Shown piece after piece: positions 9,405 to 17,640 of a DNA stretch of 62,574 bases. Made by a program: the position numbers and the translations under genes. The DNA comes from an uncultured Alphaproteobacteria bacterium (GTDB taxonomy: Bacteria; Pseudomonadota; Alphaproteobacteria; Caulobacterales; Hyphomonadaceae): the NCBI GenBank assembly GCA_903842595.1, contig CAIMMO010000153.1, forward strand, positions 1-62,574, given 5' to 3'. The notes beneath the pieces are model-generated. The model saw only the letters and a list, made by a program, of their open reading frames with translations. It was not told the DNA's origin and made no database searches. Position 1 is the first letter of the stretch. Each line of letters starts with the position of its first letter.

Positions 9405-11065
9405 TGCGCGTCCGCCTCCCCACTGGTCCGTGCGACGGGAGCGATGCCGCGCGTCGCGGTCGCCTCCAGCACGGGCTGCACATCCAGCAGCGGGGCCGCG
9501 CGCACGATCACTTTTCCGGCGATCGATGCTGCCGTATAGGCAGCTGTGCGCTGCTCCCCCGTTCTGGGCTGCGCTTCATCGAGCACGACTAGCACGACAA
9601 ATTGTGGGCGGGATGCCGGGAAGACTGCGGCGAACGAAGTTATGTTCCTGTCCGGATCGTAACCGTCGGGCGTCGGCTTCTCTGCCGTGCCCGTCTTGCC
9701 CGCGACTTCGTAGCCGTTTGCGTTCGCCAGCTTGCCGGAACCTTGTGTGACCGTTGTGCGCATCATGCCGAGCACCGCATCGGCGGTCCGCTTTGACATC
9801 ACCCGCGAACGCTTCACCTTGTCTGGATCGACAGGTTCGAGGAAAGCCGGAGGGACATACTCGCCGCCATTGGCGAAGGGCGCGTAGGTCATCGCGAACG
9901 CGAGGGGGCTAACTGAAATGCCGTGCCCATAGGCGACGGTCGCCATCGCGGTCTCATCCCACCGCTGCGGGATCAGCGGCGAGGCCCATTGCGGTCCCTC
10001 GCCGCCATGACCGGCCAGAAGCCCGACCTTGCCGAGAAACGCCTTCTGCTGGTCCACGCCCATCCGCTGCGCGATCAGCGCCGTGCCGATATTGGAGCTC
10101 TCGGCGAGAATGTCTTCCGCCGTCGCAGTCTTGCCCGACACACGCGCCAGCGGATGCTGGTCACGCACCGTCACCGCGCCGATCTTCACCGGCTTTGACA
10201 CGTCGAACGTATCGGCGGTCTGCAGGGCGCCAGCCTCAAGCGCGGCGGCGACCGTCAGCGGCTTGTAGATCGATCCCAGCTCCATCCGCGCGTTGAGCGC
10301 ACGGTTGGTCCTGGCGTCGTCGCCTTCCTCGCCGCGCAGGCGCGGGTCGATCTGCGGCCACGACGCGATCGCGCGAACCGCACCGGTGTGCGCATCGATC
10401 ACGATGCCCGCCCCGCCCTTCATGTCGAAGTCGGCGAAGGCGCGCGTGAGCTCTTCTTCCACGACGAACTGCACGCTGGCGTCCAGCGTCAGCTGCAGCG
10501 CCTCGCCGCCCTGCTTCAGCCGGTCATCATAGACCCGCTCGATGCCTTCGAGACCGTCGCCATCGATGCTGGTGTAGCCGAGAACGTGCCCGGCGAGGCT
10601 CCCGCCCGGATAGCGCCGCTGCGGCTCGCTGACGAACATCAGGCCCTCCACGCCCAGCTCCTTCAGCGCCTTGATCTGCTCCTCGTCGAGCCCCCGCTTG
10701 ACCCAGGCGAACTGACGCTTCTTGTCCGCCATCATCGCCGTCAGTGCGTCCTCGCGCAGGTCGGGGAATACGGTGCGTATACCGGCCACGACGTCGCGCG
10801 AATCCCAGATCGCGCTTGGGTCGACCGCAAGCGATGTCCCCTCAACCGTGGTCGCCAGCAATTCGCCGCGACGATCCACGATGTCGGCGCGGCGCACGGC
10901 TTCCACCGCAGCGACTGGCACGGCGCTGCGGTCAGGTCCGTTGAAGGCCACATAGGCCGAGCGGCCCACGATGACTGTGAAGATCAGCGCGAGGCCGACC
11001 GCGATGATGCGGGCGCGGCGCGGACCCCAGACGTCCTTCGGATATGGCGCTGCGTAAGCTCTCAT
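9401..11065 (-). CDS. ftsI: division-specific peptidoglycan transpeptidase FtsI/PBP3
   Basis: FtsI is the septal penicillin-binding transpeptidase. The 554-residue product has a short cytoplasmic tail, one membrane anchor (about residues 17-40), a class B PBP pedestal domain and a transpeptidase domain. The three penicillin-binding motifs are visible: SIYK with Ser265 and Lys268, SSN at about 323-325, and KTG at 457-459. It overlaps ftsL and murE by 4 bases each. A proline-containing periplasmic tail of about 60 residues follows the catalytic domain. Confidence 0.96.
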   Translation of the reverse strand: MRAYAAPYPKDVWGPRRARIIAVGLALIFTVIVGRSAYVAFNGPDRSAVPVAAVEAVRRADIVDRRGELLATTVEGTSLAVDPSAIWDSRDVVAGIRTVFPDLREDALTAMMADKKRQFAWVKRGLDEEQIKALKELGVEGLMFVSEPQRRYPGGSLAGHVLGYTSIDGDGLEGIERVYDDRLKQGGEALQLTLDASVQFVVEEELTRAFADFDMKGGAGIVIDAHTGAVRAIASWPQIDPRLRGEEGDDARTNRALNARMELGSIYKPLTVAAALEAGALQTADTFDVSKPVKIGAVTVRDQHPLARVSGKTATAEDILAESSNIGTALIAQRMGVDQQKAFLGKVGLLAGHGGEGPQWASPLIPQRWDETAMATVAYGHGISVSPLAFAMTYAPFANGGEYVPPAFLEPVDPDKVKRSRVMSKRTADAVLGMMRTTVTQGSGKLANANGYEVAGKTGTAEKPTPDGYDPDRNITSFAAVFPASRPQFVVLVVLDEAQPRTGEQRTAAYTAASIAGKVIVRAAPLLDVQPVLEATATRGIAPVARTSGEADAQ

Positions 11066-11406
11066 TGCTGCTGCGGCTTGGCCCCCTCGGCGGGGCCATC
11101 TGTCGGTTGGGGCAGGCGCAGCTTCTCCTCGCCAAGCCGCTGCTTCAGTGCTTCAGGCGCAACATACTGGCTGGGGTTGGCGGGCTCGAGCCCGAGCTGC
11201 TGCTGCGCAATCCCGCCGATGCGCTCCGGGCGGGTCAGCACCGCCTCATCGGCGCGCAGGGTGGCGATGGCGGCCTCTTCGGCCTGCGCCTCGATCTTCA
11301 GTTCGTCGATACGGACCTGCGTTTCTTCCGCGCTCAGCTTGGCGCGATAGACAGCGACCGCGAGCACCGCGACGACCAGTCCGCCAATGATGGCCAGGCG
11401 TTTCAT
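11062..11406 (-). CDS. ftsL: cell division protein FtsL
   Basis: This 114-residue protein has one N-terminal membrane helix (MKRLAIIGGLVVAVLAVAVY) followed by a charged, heptad-like coiled-coil region, the layout of FtsL, which joins FtsB/FtsQ to activate FtsWI. Primary sequence conservation of FtsL is weak, so position (between rsmH and ftsI) and topology carry the call. The start shares one base with the rsmH stop (TGATG). The C-terminal tail is rich in Pro and Gln. Confidence 0.88.
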   Translation of the reverse strand: MKRLAIIGGLVVAVLAVAVYRAKLSAEETQVRIDELKIEAQAEEAAIATLRADEAVLTRPERIGGIAQQQLGLEPANPSQYVAPEALKQRLGEEKLRLPQPTDGPAEGAKPQQQ

Positions 11407-12428
11407 CAGGCAACTCCTTCAAGCTGTTTGAGTCCCGGCAGGCGGAACCCGTCGTCGGCGTCGACATTCCAGGCCGGAGCCTCGGTGCGCAGTGCCCAGC
11501 GCAGTCGCGCCGAACGTGCGCGCGGATTGCTCGCCGTCTCCGCCTCGCTCGGCTCGATCGCCTTACGCTGGAGCACCTCGAACGTTGGCGCCTTTCCCTT
11601 GGCCATCTTCGGCAAGTGGCGCGAGACGCCAGGATCGTTGCCGGAACGCGACCGCAGAAAGAGTTTGACGATGCGGTCCTCGATTGAATGGAAGGTTACG
11701 ATCACCAGCCTCCCGCCCGGTTTCAGCACACGCTCGGCCGCGGCCAGCGCCCGCACCAGCTCGCCGGACTCGTCGTTCACCCACATTCGCAGCGCCTGGA
11801 AGGTGCGGGTCGCAGGATGCGTGGGCTTGCCGCGCCTGCCGCCCAGCGCCTTCTCGACGACATCTGCAAGGTCCAGCGTCGTCGTGAACGGCTGTGAGCG
11901 ACGGCGATGCACAAGTTCGCGCGCAATCCGCCGCGCGGCATGCTCCTCGCCGAGAATGTGGATGATGTCGGCGAGCTCGCCCTCGGTCAGGTGATTGACG
12001 GCGTCGGCGGCGCTTGGGCCGCGCTTTTCCATCCGCATGTCAAGCGGACCATCGCGCATGAAGGAGAAGCCGCGCTCCGCCTCGTCGATCTGGAAGGATG
12101 ACACGCCGAGGTCCAGCATGATGCCGTCGACCTGGTCGCGGCTCATGGCGTGCAGGATCTGCTCGATCTCGCCGAACCGCCCCGCCGCAGGAATGACGCG
12201 GGGATCCTTGCCCGCATGCGCCCATGCCCGCTCCATCGCCTCGGGGTCGCGGTCGATCGCGATCAGCGTGAAGTTTGCCACCGCGAGCGCCGCCCGAGCA
12301 TAACCGCCACCGCCATAGGTGCCGTCCACCATCACAGCGCCTGCAACCGGCGCCAGCGCATGGATCACTTCCTCGGCCAGAACCGGAACATGCGTGCCTG
12401 CATGGGGCGATATGGGACCATCGCTCAT
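11406..12428 (-). CDS. rsmH: 16S rRNA (cytosine(1402)-N(4))-methyltransferase RsmH (MraW)
   Basis: RsmH methylates N4 of C1402 of 16S rRNA using S-adenosylmethionine. The real start is the ATG at 12428 (MSDGPISPHAGTHVPVLAEE, 340 aa), which overlaps the mraZ stop as ATGA; the frame stays open upstream only as a shadow of mraZ. SAM-binding DGTYGGGGYARA, the LDLGVSSFQIDEAERGFSF motif and the C-terminal VTFHSIEDRIVK motif identify the family. Confidence 0.96.
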   Translation of the reverse strand: MSDGPISPHAGTHVPVLAEEVIHALAPVAGAVMVDGTYGGGGYARAALAVANFTLIAIDRDPEAMERAWAHAGKDPRVIPAAGRFGEIEQILHAMSRDQVDGIMLDLGVSSFQIDEAERGFSFMRDGPLDMRMEKRGPSAADAVNHLTEGELADIIHILGEEHAARRIARELVHRRRSQPFTTTLDLADVVEKALGGRRGKPTHPATRTFQALRMWVNDESGELVRALAAAERVLKPGGRLVIVTFHSIEDRIVKLFLRSRSGNDPGVSRHLPKMAKGKAPTFEVLQRKAIEPSEAETASNPRARSARLRWALRTEAPAWNVDADDGFRLPGLKQLEGVA

Positions 12429-12886
12429 TCGGCCGCATCCTCGGGACGGCGCGGCTTGGCCTTGAGCAGACCGAGGTTTTCCCTGGCGAGCGCGCGCATC
12501 TTCGCCTTTTCGCCTTCGTAGGCGGCGGGCTCCCAGATCTGGAAACGATCGCCCAGCCCTACGAACTTCGCCTTCTCCGAAACGCCCGCGACCGCCAGCA
12601 GCTCGGCGTCGAGAACAACCCGTCCGCCCTCGTCCAGCTTCGCCTGCCGGGCCTCCCCCATGATGTAGTTCGCGAGCGCGATACGACGCGGATCCATCAG
12701 GTCCAGCTCGCTCATCGAGGCGTCGAACTCTTCCATCAGGCGCTGACCCGCTCCCTCGATGCACGGCTTGTCCAGCGAGGGCCACAGGAACACGCTGTCG
12801 GCGCGCCCGATCGCCTTGCGAAAGGCGGCCGGGATCGAGACCCGCTTCTTTGCGTCTACGCTGCTCTCGAAAGAGGAGAGAAACAT
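12425..12886 (-). CDS. mraZ: transcriptional regulator MraZ
   Basis: MraZ is the SpoVT/AbrB-type DNA-binding regulator that heads dcw clusters and represses its own promoter in E. coli. The 153-residue protein has two related halves: an N-terminal copy (FLSSFESSVDAKKRVSIPAAFRK) and a second copy (ARQAKLDEGGRVVLDAELLA), each with the family's D-x-K/E-GRV/RV-pattern. An array of 10-bp repeats 85-125 bases upstream is a candidate binding site for it. Confidence 0.95.
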   Translation of the reverse strand: MFLSSFESSVDAKKRVSIPAAFRKAIGRADSVFLWPSLDKPCIEGAGQRLMEEFDASMSELDLMDPRRIALANYIMGEARQAKLDEGGRVVLDAELLAVAGVSEKAKFVGLGDRFQIWEPAAYEGEKAKMRALARENLGLLKAKPRRPEDAAE

Positions 12887-13198
12887 GCTCCCAAATGCCC
12901 GCTATGCGCCGTTCCCGGATGGGATCGCGCCCCAAACTGTCCCGCCACGGAGCCCCATCCGTGGAGGTTTACGGGATATCATGGGGCCATATGGGAAACA
13001 ACGGGACCTTAGTCCGCCGTTAACCTTTGGGACGTCAGCGAACGGAACAAATCCGGTAGATCGGTGAGCTATATCGTCCGGGTTGTGGATAAGTGGTTTA
13101 CGAGCTGTGAATTCCGTCCCCCTAACTCCCGTGGAGTCAGGCGCTTGGCGGGCTCCTTGGCCGCTACAAAGCTGTCCACAGCAAATGGGGAAAATCTC
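12887..13198. other. non-coding region between mraZ and rnpB
   Basis: About 310 bases without a supported gene. It should hold the dcw operon promoter (minus strand), the repeat array described separately, and the end of the rnpB transcript. I could not identify a convincing -35/-10 pair by eye. The only open frames crossing it are continuations of shadow frames over rnpB. Confidence 0.6.
12971..13010 (+). promoter_or_regulatory. four tandem 10-bp repeats, candidate MraZ operator (MraZ boxes)
   Basis: The sequence reads acgggatatc, atggggccat, atgggaaaca, acgggacctt, i.e. four exact-period decamers with the core A(C/T)GGG(A/G). E. coli MraZ is known to bind TGGGN direct repeats with 5-bp spacing (10-bp period) upstream of its own gene. 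Here the motif reads on the plus strand, opposite to mraZ transcription. That it is the MraZ operator is inference from period, core and position. Confidence 0.55.
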
Positions 13199-13592
13199 GA
13201 TCGGACGGCCTGTAAGCCGGGTTCTGTCCAGGGCCTTGCGGCCCCTGGGCGACCATTCCTCTGGGACGGCCCTTGCGGACCGCCTCGCGCGACCAACCCG
13301 GACGGAGCGCGAAAGCGCGCCTGCCAGTTTCCTGGCGTCCGTCCCTATTCGGTCTTGCTCCAGGCGGGGCTTGCCTTGCCATCCCTGTCGCCAGGAACGC
13401 GGTGGGCTCTTACCCCACCCTTTCACCCTTACCCTGGGACGAACCCCGGGCGGTTTGCTTTCTGTGGCGCTATCCCTCGGCCCGGCACCAGTTAGGCACC
13501 GCTCCGGGCGGACGTTATCCGCCGCCTTGCCTTCGTGGAGCCCGGACTTTCCTCCAGCACTTGCGTGCCAGCGATCGCCCGGCCGCCCGATC
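13199..13592 (-). ncRNA. rnpB: RNase P RNA, bacterial type A
   Basis: The minus strand carries the conserved 5' region GAGGAAAGTCCGGGCTCC shortly after its start and the conserved 3' region ACAGAACCCGGCTTA near its end. The ends pair as a 12-bp P1 helix: the 5' arm at 13592-13581 and the 3' arm at 13210-13199 are fully complementary with one G-U pair. The resulting length of about 394 nt fits type A RNase P RNA. It is the ribozyme that matures tRNA 5' ends. Exact ends may extend a few bases beyond P1. Confidence 0.95.
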
Positions 13593-13742
13593 GAACAGAT
13601 CGTATATCATCCGGCCACCAAAAGGGCGATTCCACCCCTTCGTGAGACCAAAACGCCGCACGTCAGCAAATACTGCGCTTGGTCATGGCCTGTTCAGGTC
13701 GGGCCGACTAAAAGCGGGCGCTACGTCATCTGGAGGGCTTCT

Positions 13743-14066
13743 ATGAAATTCGCTGCTGCTGCTGTTCTCGGTCTTGCGGTCCTTGCCGCGCCAGCCTTTG
13801 CCGAGCCCGGCCCGGCGGAAGGCGCCGCGCTTTATGAGGCCAAGTGCAAGATGTGCCACGAGCCCGGCATGATGAACGCCCCGAAGATGGACAAGCTCGC
13901 GACCTTCGACAACGACAAGATCATTCAGGCGCTTACCACCCCCGTCCCGATGATGGCTGGCGCAGTCACTGGCCTGTCGGAGGAAGACAAGCGCAACGTC
14001 GCGGTGTTCCTCACGAAGAAATCGATGCCGGCCGCAGGCGGCCTGCCGGAAGTGAAAGCCGAGTAG
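13743..14066 (+). CDS. small c-type cytochrome (107 aa)
   Basis: The product starts with a Sec signal peptide (MKFAAAAVLGLAVLAAPAFA) and should be periplasmic after cleavage. It has a single haem site CKMCH at residues 35-39 and a likely axial methionine in VPMMAG at about residue 70, so it is a small class I electron carrier. The ATG at 13743 is preceded by GGAGG at good spacing; the open frame upstream is a shadow over rnpB. A strong terminator follows. The redox partner cannot be inferred from the neighbours. Confidence 0.88.
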   Translation: MKFAAAAVLGLAVLAAPAFAEPGPAEGAALYEAKCKMCHEPGMMNAPKMDKLATFDNDKIIQALTTPVPMMAGAVTGLSEEDKRNVAVFLTKKSMPAAGGLPEVKAE

Positions 14067-14093
14067 GCTTTTCTCGGGGCTCACAAACACAAG

Positions 14094-14122
14094 GGGCGGC
14101 GTGCTTCGGTGCGCCGCCCTTC
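14094..14122 (+). terminator. rho-independent terminator after the cytochrome c gene
   Basis: GGGCGGCG pairs with CGCCGCCC (14094-14101 with 14112-14119); the inner bases extend the stem with G-T pairs around a TTCG loop, and the stem is followed by TTCTTCTTT. Confidence 0.8.
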
Positions 14123-14181
14123 TTCTTTGTGCGTTGCCCAAATCTCCCCGTCTCTCCATGCTCGCGAGAGGAAGGCCATGC

Positions 14182-14919
14182 ATGAGCAACAGTTCGCATC
14201 CACGCCCAACAACGCGCCGGGCCATCGTGGTCGGCGCGCTCGTCGCCGCCACCGCACAGGCGTTCGCACAGGACGCGCCGCCGCAGCGCGTCCTCTTCAT
14301 CGGCAACAGCCTCACCTACACCAACAACCTGCCCCGGATTGTCGAAGCCGTTTTCGCGGGCGCTGGCGCAACGGCTAGTACTGAGATGGTGGCGATGCCT
14401 GGCATCAGCCTTTTCGATCACTGGTACTCACCGCGGCGCGAAGCGGAGAAAGCCGTGGCCCGCGGCGGCTGGTCGACCGTGGTTATGCAGCAGGGCCCCT
14501 CCGCGCAACCGGAAAGCCGCCGCGACCTCCGTAGCAGCGTCAAGCGTTTCGCCAAATTCATCGCCGCCGCTGGCGCGCGCCCCGCGCTCTTCTGCGTCTG
14601 GCCGCAACAGTCGCGACCGGAAGATTTCGACGCCGTGATCGACTCCTATCGCCTCGCAGCAGACGACATCGGCGCGCTGTTCTTCCCCGTCGGCGCAGCC
14701 TGGCGCGCAACCCCCGCCGAGATCCCGCTCTACTCCGGCGACGGCATCCACCCCAACGCCTACGGCTCGTATCTCGCAGCTTTGGTGATGTACGGCGTGC
14801 TCTCAGGCAAATCGCCCGAAGGCCTGCCCGCCATTCTGACCTTCAGCGACGGCACACAGGCGCGTCTTCCGGAAAGCATTGCGGCGACGCTGCAAGGCGC
14901 CGCCGCAAGCGTGCTGTAA
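14182..14919 (+). CDS. secreted SGNH/GDSL-type hydrolase-like protein
   Basis: A 245-residue protein with an N-terminal twin-arginine-like leader (TTRRAIVVGALVAATAQAFAQ). It has the SGNH block I serine in FIGNSLTYTN and the block V pair in DGIHPN, so it should be an exported esterase/lipase/acetylhydrolase-type enzyme of unknown substrate. I chose the ATG at 14182 because it places the leader at the N-terminus and has a GAGAGGAAGG stretch upstream; the frame is open from 14101, through the terminator of the preceding gene. It stands alone, convergent with the next minus-strand gene. Confidence 0.75.
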   Translation: MSNSSHPRPTTRRAIVVGALVAATAQAFAQDAPPQRVLFIGNSLTYTNNLPRIVEAVFAGAGATASTEMVAMPGISLFDHWYSPRREAEKAVARGGWSTVVMQQGPSAQPESRRDLRSSVKRFAKFIAAAGARPALFCVWPQQSRPEDFDAVIDSYRLAADDIGALFFPVGAAWRATPAEIPLYSGDGIHPNAYGSYLAALVMYGVLSGKSPEGLPAILTFSDGTQARLPESIAATLQGAAASVL

Positions 14920-14940
14920 GCGCACTGCGTTAGGTGTCGA

Positions 14941-15918
14941 TCAACCGCGAACGGCACCCATCAACCGCTTGGTGATGATCTCGTCCGCCTCGCGCATGAT
15001 GCGGTCGATCAGTTCCTTCACGGTCGGGATGTCGTGGATCAGCCCCGCGACCATGCCGCAGCTCCAGGCGCCGGCATCCATGTCGCCTTCCTTCATGATG
15101 CGCGGATAGACGCCGGCCACTTCCTCGATGATGTCCTCGAACTTGATACCGGCGCCAAGCTGCTTCTCCTTCTCGAGAATCTTCGTCACGCCGGCATTGT
15201 TCAGCACCCGCTCCGTGTTGCGCAGCGGGCGCATGACGAGGCGCGTGTCCAGCTCGCTCGCCTTCACCAGCGCATCCTTCACGTTCTGGTGGATGGGCGC
15301 GTCCTTGGTCGCCATGAAGCGCGTGCCCATGTTCATGCCTTCCGCGCCCAGCGCCATCGCGGCGACGAGCGACCTGCCGTCCGCCATACCTCCCGAAGCA
15401 ACGAAGGGAATCTTGAGTTCCTCCGCCGCACGCGGCAGCAGGATGAAATTCGGCACGTCGTCCTCGCCCGGATGGCCGCCGCACTCGAAGCCATCGACGC
15501 TTACCGCATCGCAGCCGATCTTCTCGGCTTTCAGCGAGTGGCGCACCGACGTGCACTTGTGGATCACCTTGACGCCCGCCTCCTTGAAGAAGGGCATCAC
15601 CTGCGCCGGGTTGTTGCCGGCGGTCTCCACGATCTTGATGCCTTCCTCGATGATGGTGCGCACGAAGCCCGGATAATCAGGTGGGGTCACAGACGGCAGG
15701 AAGGTGAGGTTCACGCCGAACGGCTTCTTCGTCATCTCGCGGCAGCGCCGGATTTCCGCGCGCAGCCCTTCCGGCGTCTTCTGCGTGAGGCCCGTGATGA
15801 TCCCGAGCCCGCCAGCCTCGGAAACGGCGGCCGCCATCTCGGCAAAGCCCACATAGTGCATGCCGCCCTGGATGATCGGGTGCTCGATGCCGAACAGTTC
15901 CGTGATGCGAGTCTTCAT
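14941..15918 (-). CDS. nitronate monooxygenase family protein (2-nitropropane dioxygenase-like, FMN)
   Basis: This 325-residue TIM-barrel flavoprotein begins MKTRITELFGIEHPIIQGGM, the family's typical N-terminus, with the FMN-site segments VDGFECGGHPGEDD and VASGGMADGRSL. Known members oxidise alkyl nitronates or act as enoyl reductases (FabK-like). Given the many acyl-CoA genes downstream in the same strand, a role with unsaturated acyl substrates is possible, but the substrate cannot be read from sequence. A 66-base gap separates it from the phosphoesterase gene. Confidence 0.85.
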   Translation of the reverse strand: MKTRITELFGIEHPIIQGGMHYVGFAEMAAAVSEAGGLGIITGLTQKTPEGLRAEIRRCREMTKKPFGVNLTFLPSVTPPDYPGFVRTIIEEGIKIVETAGNNPAQVMPFFKEAGVKVIHKCTSVRHSLKAEKIGCDAVSVDGFECGGHPGEDDVPNFILLPRAAEELKIPFVASGGMADGRSLVAAMALGAEGMNMGTRFMATKDAPIHQNVKDALVKASELDTRLVMRPLRNTERVLNNAGVTKILEKEKQLGAGIKFEDIIEEVAGVYPRIMKEGDMDAGAWSCGMVAGLIHDIPTVKELIDRIMREADEIITKRLMGAVRG

Positions 15919-15984
15919 TGCGCGTTTCCCTTGATGTTTTACCCATCTGGAAACCGCGAACCAGAGGCCGTCAAGCCAGATCAG

Positions 15985-16767
15985 CTATCGAATTCGATCA
16001 GCCAGCGGCCGCGTCGGCTCGAACCACACCTTCCGCGCCGGAACGCTGATCAGATTGCGCTCCGGCCAGCGCAGCGCCGTCAGCGCGCCGCCGAAGCAGC
16101 AGCCCGTATCGATGCACCAGGTGTTGTTCACCGCCTGAACCTTCGGCCCCGCGACATGGCCATACACCACAGCCGCATCGCCGCGATAATCCAGCGCCCA
16201 GTTGAGCCGCACCGGATTGCCAAAGCCATCCGTCTCGCCAGTTGTCTCGCCATACAGCGCGAACGACCGCGCCTTGCCGCCTGCCTTGCCGATCATCTCG
16301 CTCTTCAGCCCTGCGTGCGCCACAACCAGAGCCCCGCTATCGAGCCAGAGATAGGGCGGTAGCGACCCCAGGAAGTTCCGCGCAGAGGCACGAAACGAAG
16401 GGCCTTGCTCCGCCATCTGGTCGATCGACGCCTGTAGTCCATGCGCCGGCTTCACATTCGCGCCCGACAGCCACCGCATGAACTTGTCGTCGTGATTGCC
16501 CTCCACACAAAGCGCCGTCCCCTGCGCCACCATGCTCATCGCAATCCGCAACACATCCGGCGTCCGCGGGCCTCGATCGACAAGGTCGCCCACAAACACC
16601 AGCGTGCGTCCCGCAGGCGGCGTCACGCTGACATCCTTGCCCTGCCAGCCCACGCGGTAGCCAAGCAAGGTGAGCAGCTCTTCAAGTTCGTCGCAGCAAC
16701 CGTGCACATCGCCGATGATGTCGAATGGTCCGACAAGGTCGCGGCGGTCGAACGACGGAGCAGCCAT
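15985..16767 (-). CDS. calcineurin-like metallophosphoesterase (PrpA/PrpE-like phosphatase)
   Basis: 260 residues with the full metallophosphoesterase signature: GDVHGC near residue 20, GDLVDRG, GNHDDK, then VAHAG and a late YGH (VVYGHVAGPK). The compact size and motif spacing resemble serine/threonine protein phosphatases of the bacterial PrpA type and diadenosine tetraphosphatase-like enzymes. Its ATG follows the enoyl-CoA hydratase stop by 4 bases, so the two are probably co-transcribed. Confidence 0.82.
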   Translation of the reverse strand: MAAPSFDRRDLVGPFDIIGDVHGCCDELEELLTLLGYRVGWQGKDVSVTPPAGRTLVFVGDLVDRGPRTPDVLRIAMSMVAQGTALCVEGNHDDKFMRWLSGANVKPAHGLQASIDQMAEQGPSFRASARNFLGSLPPYLWLDSGALVVAHAGLKSEMIGKAGGKARSFALYGETTGETDGFGNPVRLNWALDYRGDAAVVYGHVAGPKVQAVNNTWCIDTGCCFGGALTALRWPERNLISVPARKVWFEPTRPLADRIR

Positions 16768-16771
16768 CGCG

Positions 16772-17569
16772 CTATTGATCTCGCCACTCTGGGTGACGCT
16801 TGTCGATGAAGGCCTGGATGCCTTCCGCAGTTTCGGCCAGCATCATGTTCTCCGCCATCACTCGCGCCGTGTAAGCATAGGCGTCCGCCAGGCTCATGGA
16901 CGCCTGCTCGTAGAACGCACGCTTGCCGATCTTCACTGCCGCTGTGAGCTTGCCCGCTACCTCCTGCGCAAGCGCCAGCGTCGCCCCGGAAAGCTCCGCC
17001 GCCGGAACGACGCGGTTCACAAGCCCCAGCTCCCGCGCTCGCGCTGCGTCGATGAACTCACCCGTGGTGAGCATTTCGAACGCGGCCTTGCGCGGCACGT
17101 TGCGCGACAAGGCGACCATCGGCGTCGAGCAGAACAGGCCGATATTGACCCCGTTGACGCCGAACCGCGTGCCGTCCGCCGCCACCGCCATGTCGCAGCT
17201 TGCAACCAGCTGGCAGCCAGCCGCAGTCGCAATCCCATGCACCTCGGCAATCACTGGCTGGGGCAAGGCCGAAATCATCTGCATCACCGCGCCACAGCGG
17301 GTGAACAGATCCAGGAAATACGCCGCGCCCTTGTCCGGTGTCTGACGGGCGGCCTGCATCTCCTTGAGATCATGCCCGGCACAGAACGCATTGCCTGTGC
17401 CGCGAAGAATGATGACCCGCGTCGCAGGATCACCCGCAAGTCCGCCGAGCGCCGATGTGAGCGCCGCCAGCATCGCGTCGGACAACGCATTCAGGCTGGC
17501 CGGACGGTTCAAGGTCAGCCGCATCACATGGCCATTGCGCTCGGTGATGATCAGATCGCTCATGCGCAA
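16772..17569 (-). CDS. enoyl-CoA hydratase/isomerase family protein
   Basis: 265-residue crotonase-fold protein. The oxyanion-hole segments are visible: FCAGHDLKEM and the later region with IATAAGCQLVASCDMAVA. Length and the ending (AFIDKRHPEW) are typical of enoyl-CoA hydratases, resembling the ECHDC3-like group. It would hydrate a trans-2-enoyl-CoA or act on a related thioester in the cytoplasm. It sits in a minus-strand run of acyl-CoA genes, directly upstream of the phosphoesterase. Confidence 0.87.
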   Translation of the reverse strand: MRMSDLIITERNGHVMRLTLNRPASLNALSDAMLAALTSALGGLAGDPATRVIILRGTGNAFCAGHDLKEMQAARQTPDKGAAYFLDLFTRCGAVMQMISALPQPVIAEVHGIATAAGCQLVASCDMAVAADGTRFGVNGVNIGLFCSTPMVALSRNVPRKAAFEMLTTGEFIDAARARELGLVNRVVPAAELSGATLALAQEVAGKLTAAVKIGKRAFYEQASMSLADAYAYTARVMAENMMLAETAEGIQAFIDKRHPEWRDQ

Positions 17570-17614
17570 CTCCCTGCAAGCATGACGGTAGCGACGCTCA
17601 CACAGAAAAAAGGC

Positions 17615-17640
17615 CGTCGTCAGGCCGCTTTCGTCTTCCG
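17615..17640 (-). terminator. weak terminator-like stem after the TIGR03084 gene
   Basis: On the minus strand GGCC-TGACGAC-GGCC is followed by a run of six T. The stem is short and overlaps the stop codon of the gene, so termination would be weak at best. Confidence 0.35.

Noticed and set aside
11406-12935. Long 509-codon frame on the minus strand, starting well before rsmH
   Set aside because: Its first 169 codons read across mraZ in another frame; rsmH starts at 12428 with a normal ATGA overlap.
13083-14066. 327-codon frame on the plus strand ending in the cytochrome c
   Set aside because: The first 220 codons run antisense over rnpB and have no protein-like features; the signal peptide and ribosome-binding site fix the start at 13743.
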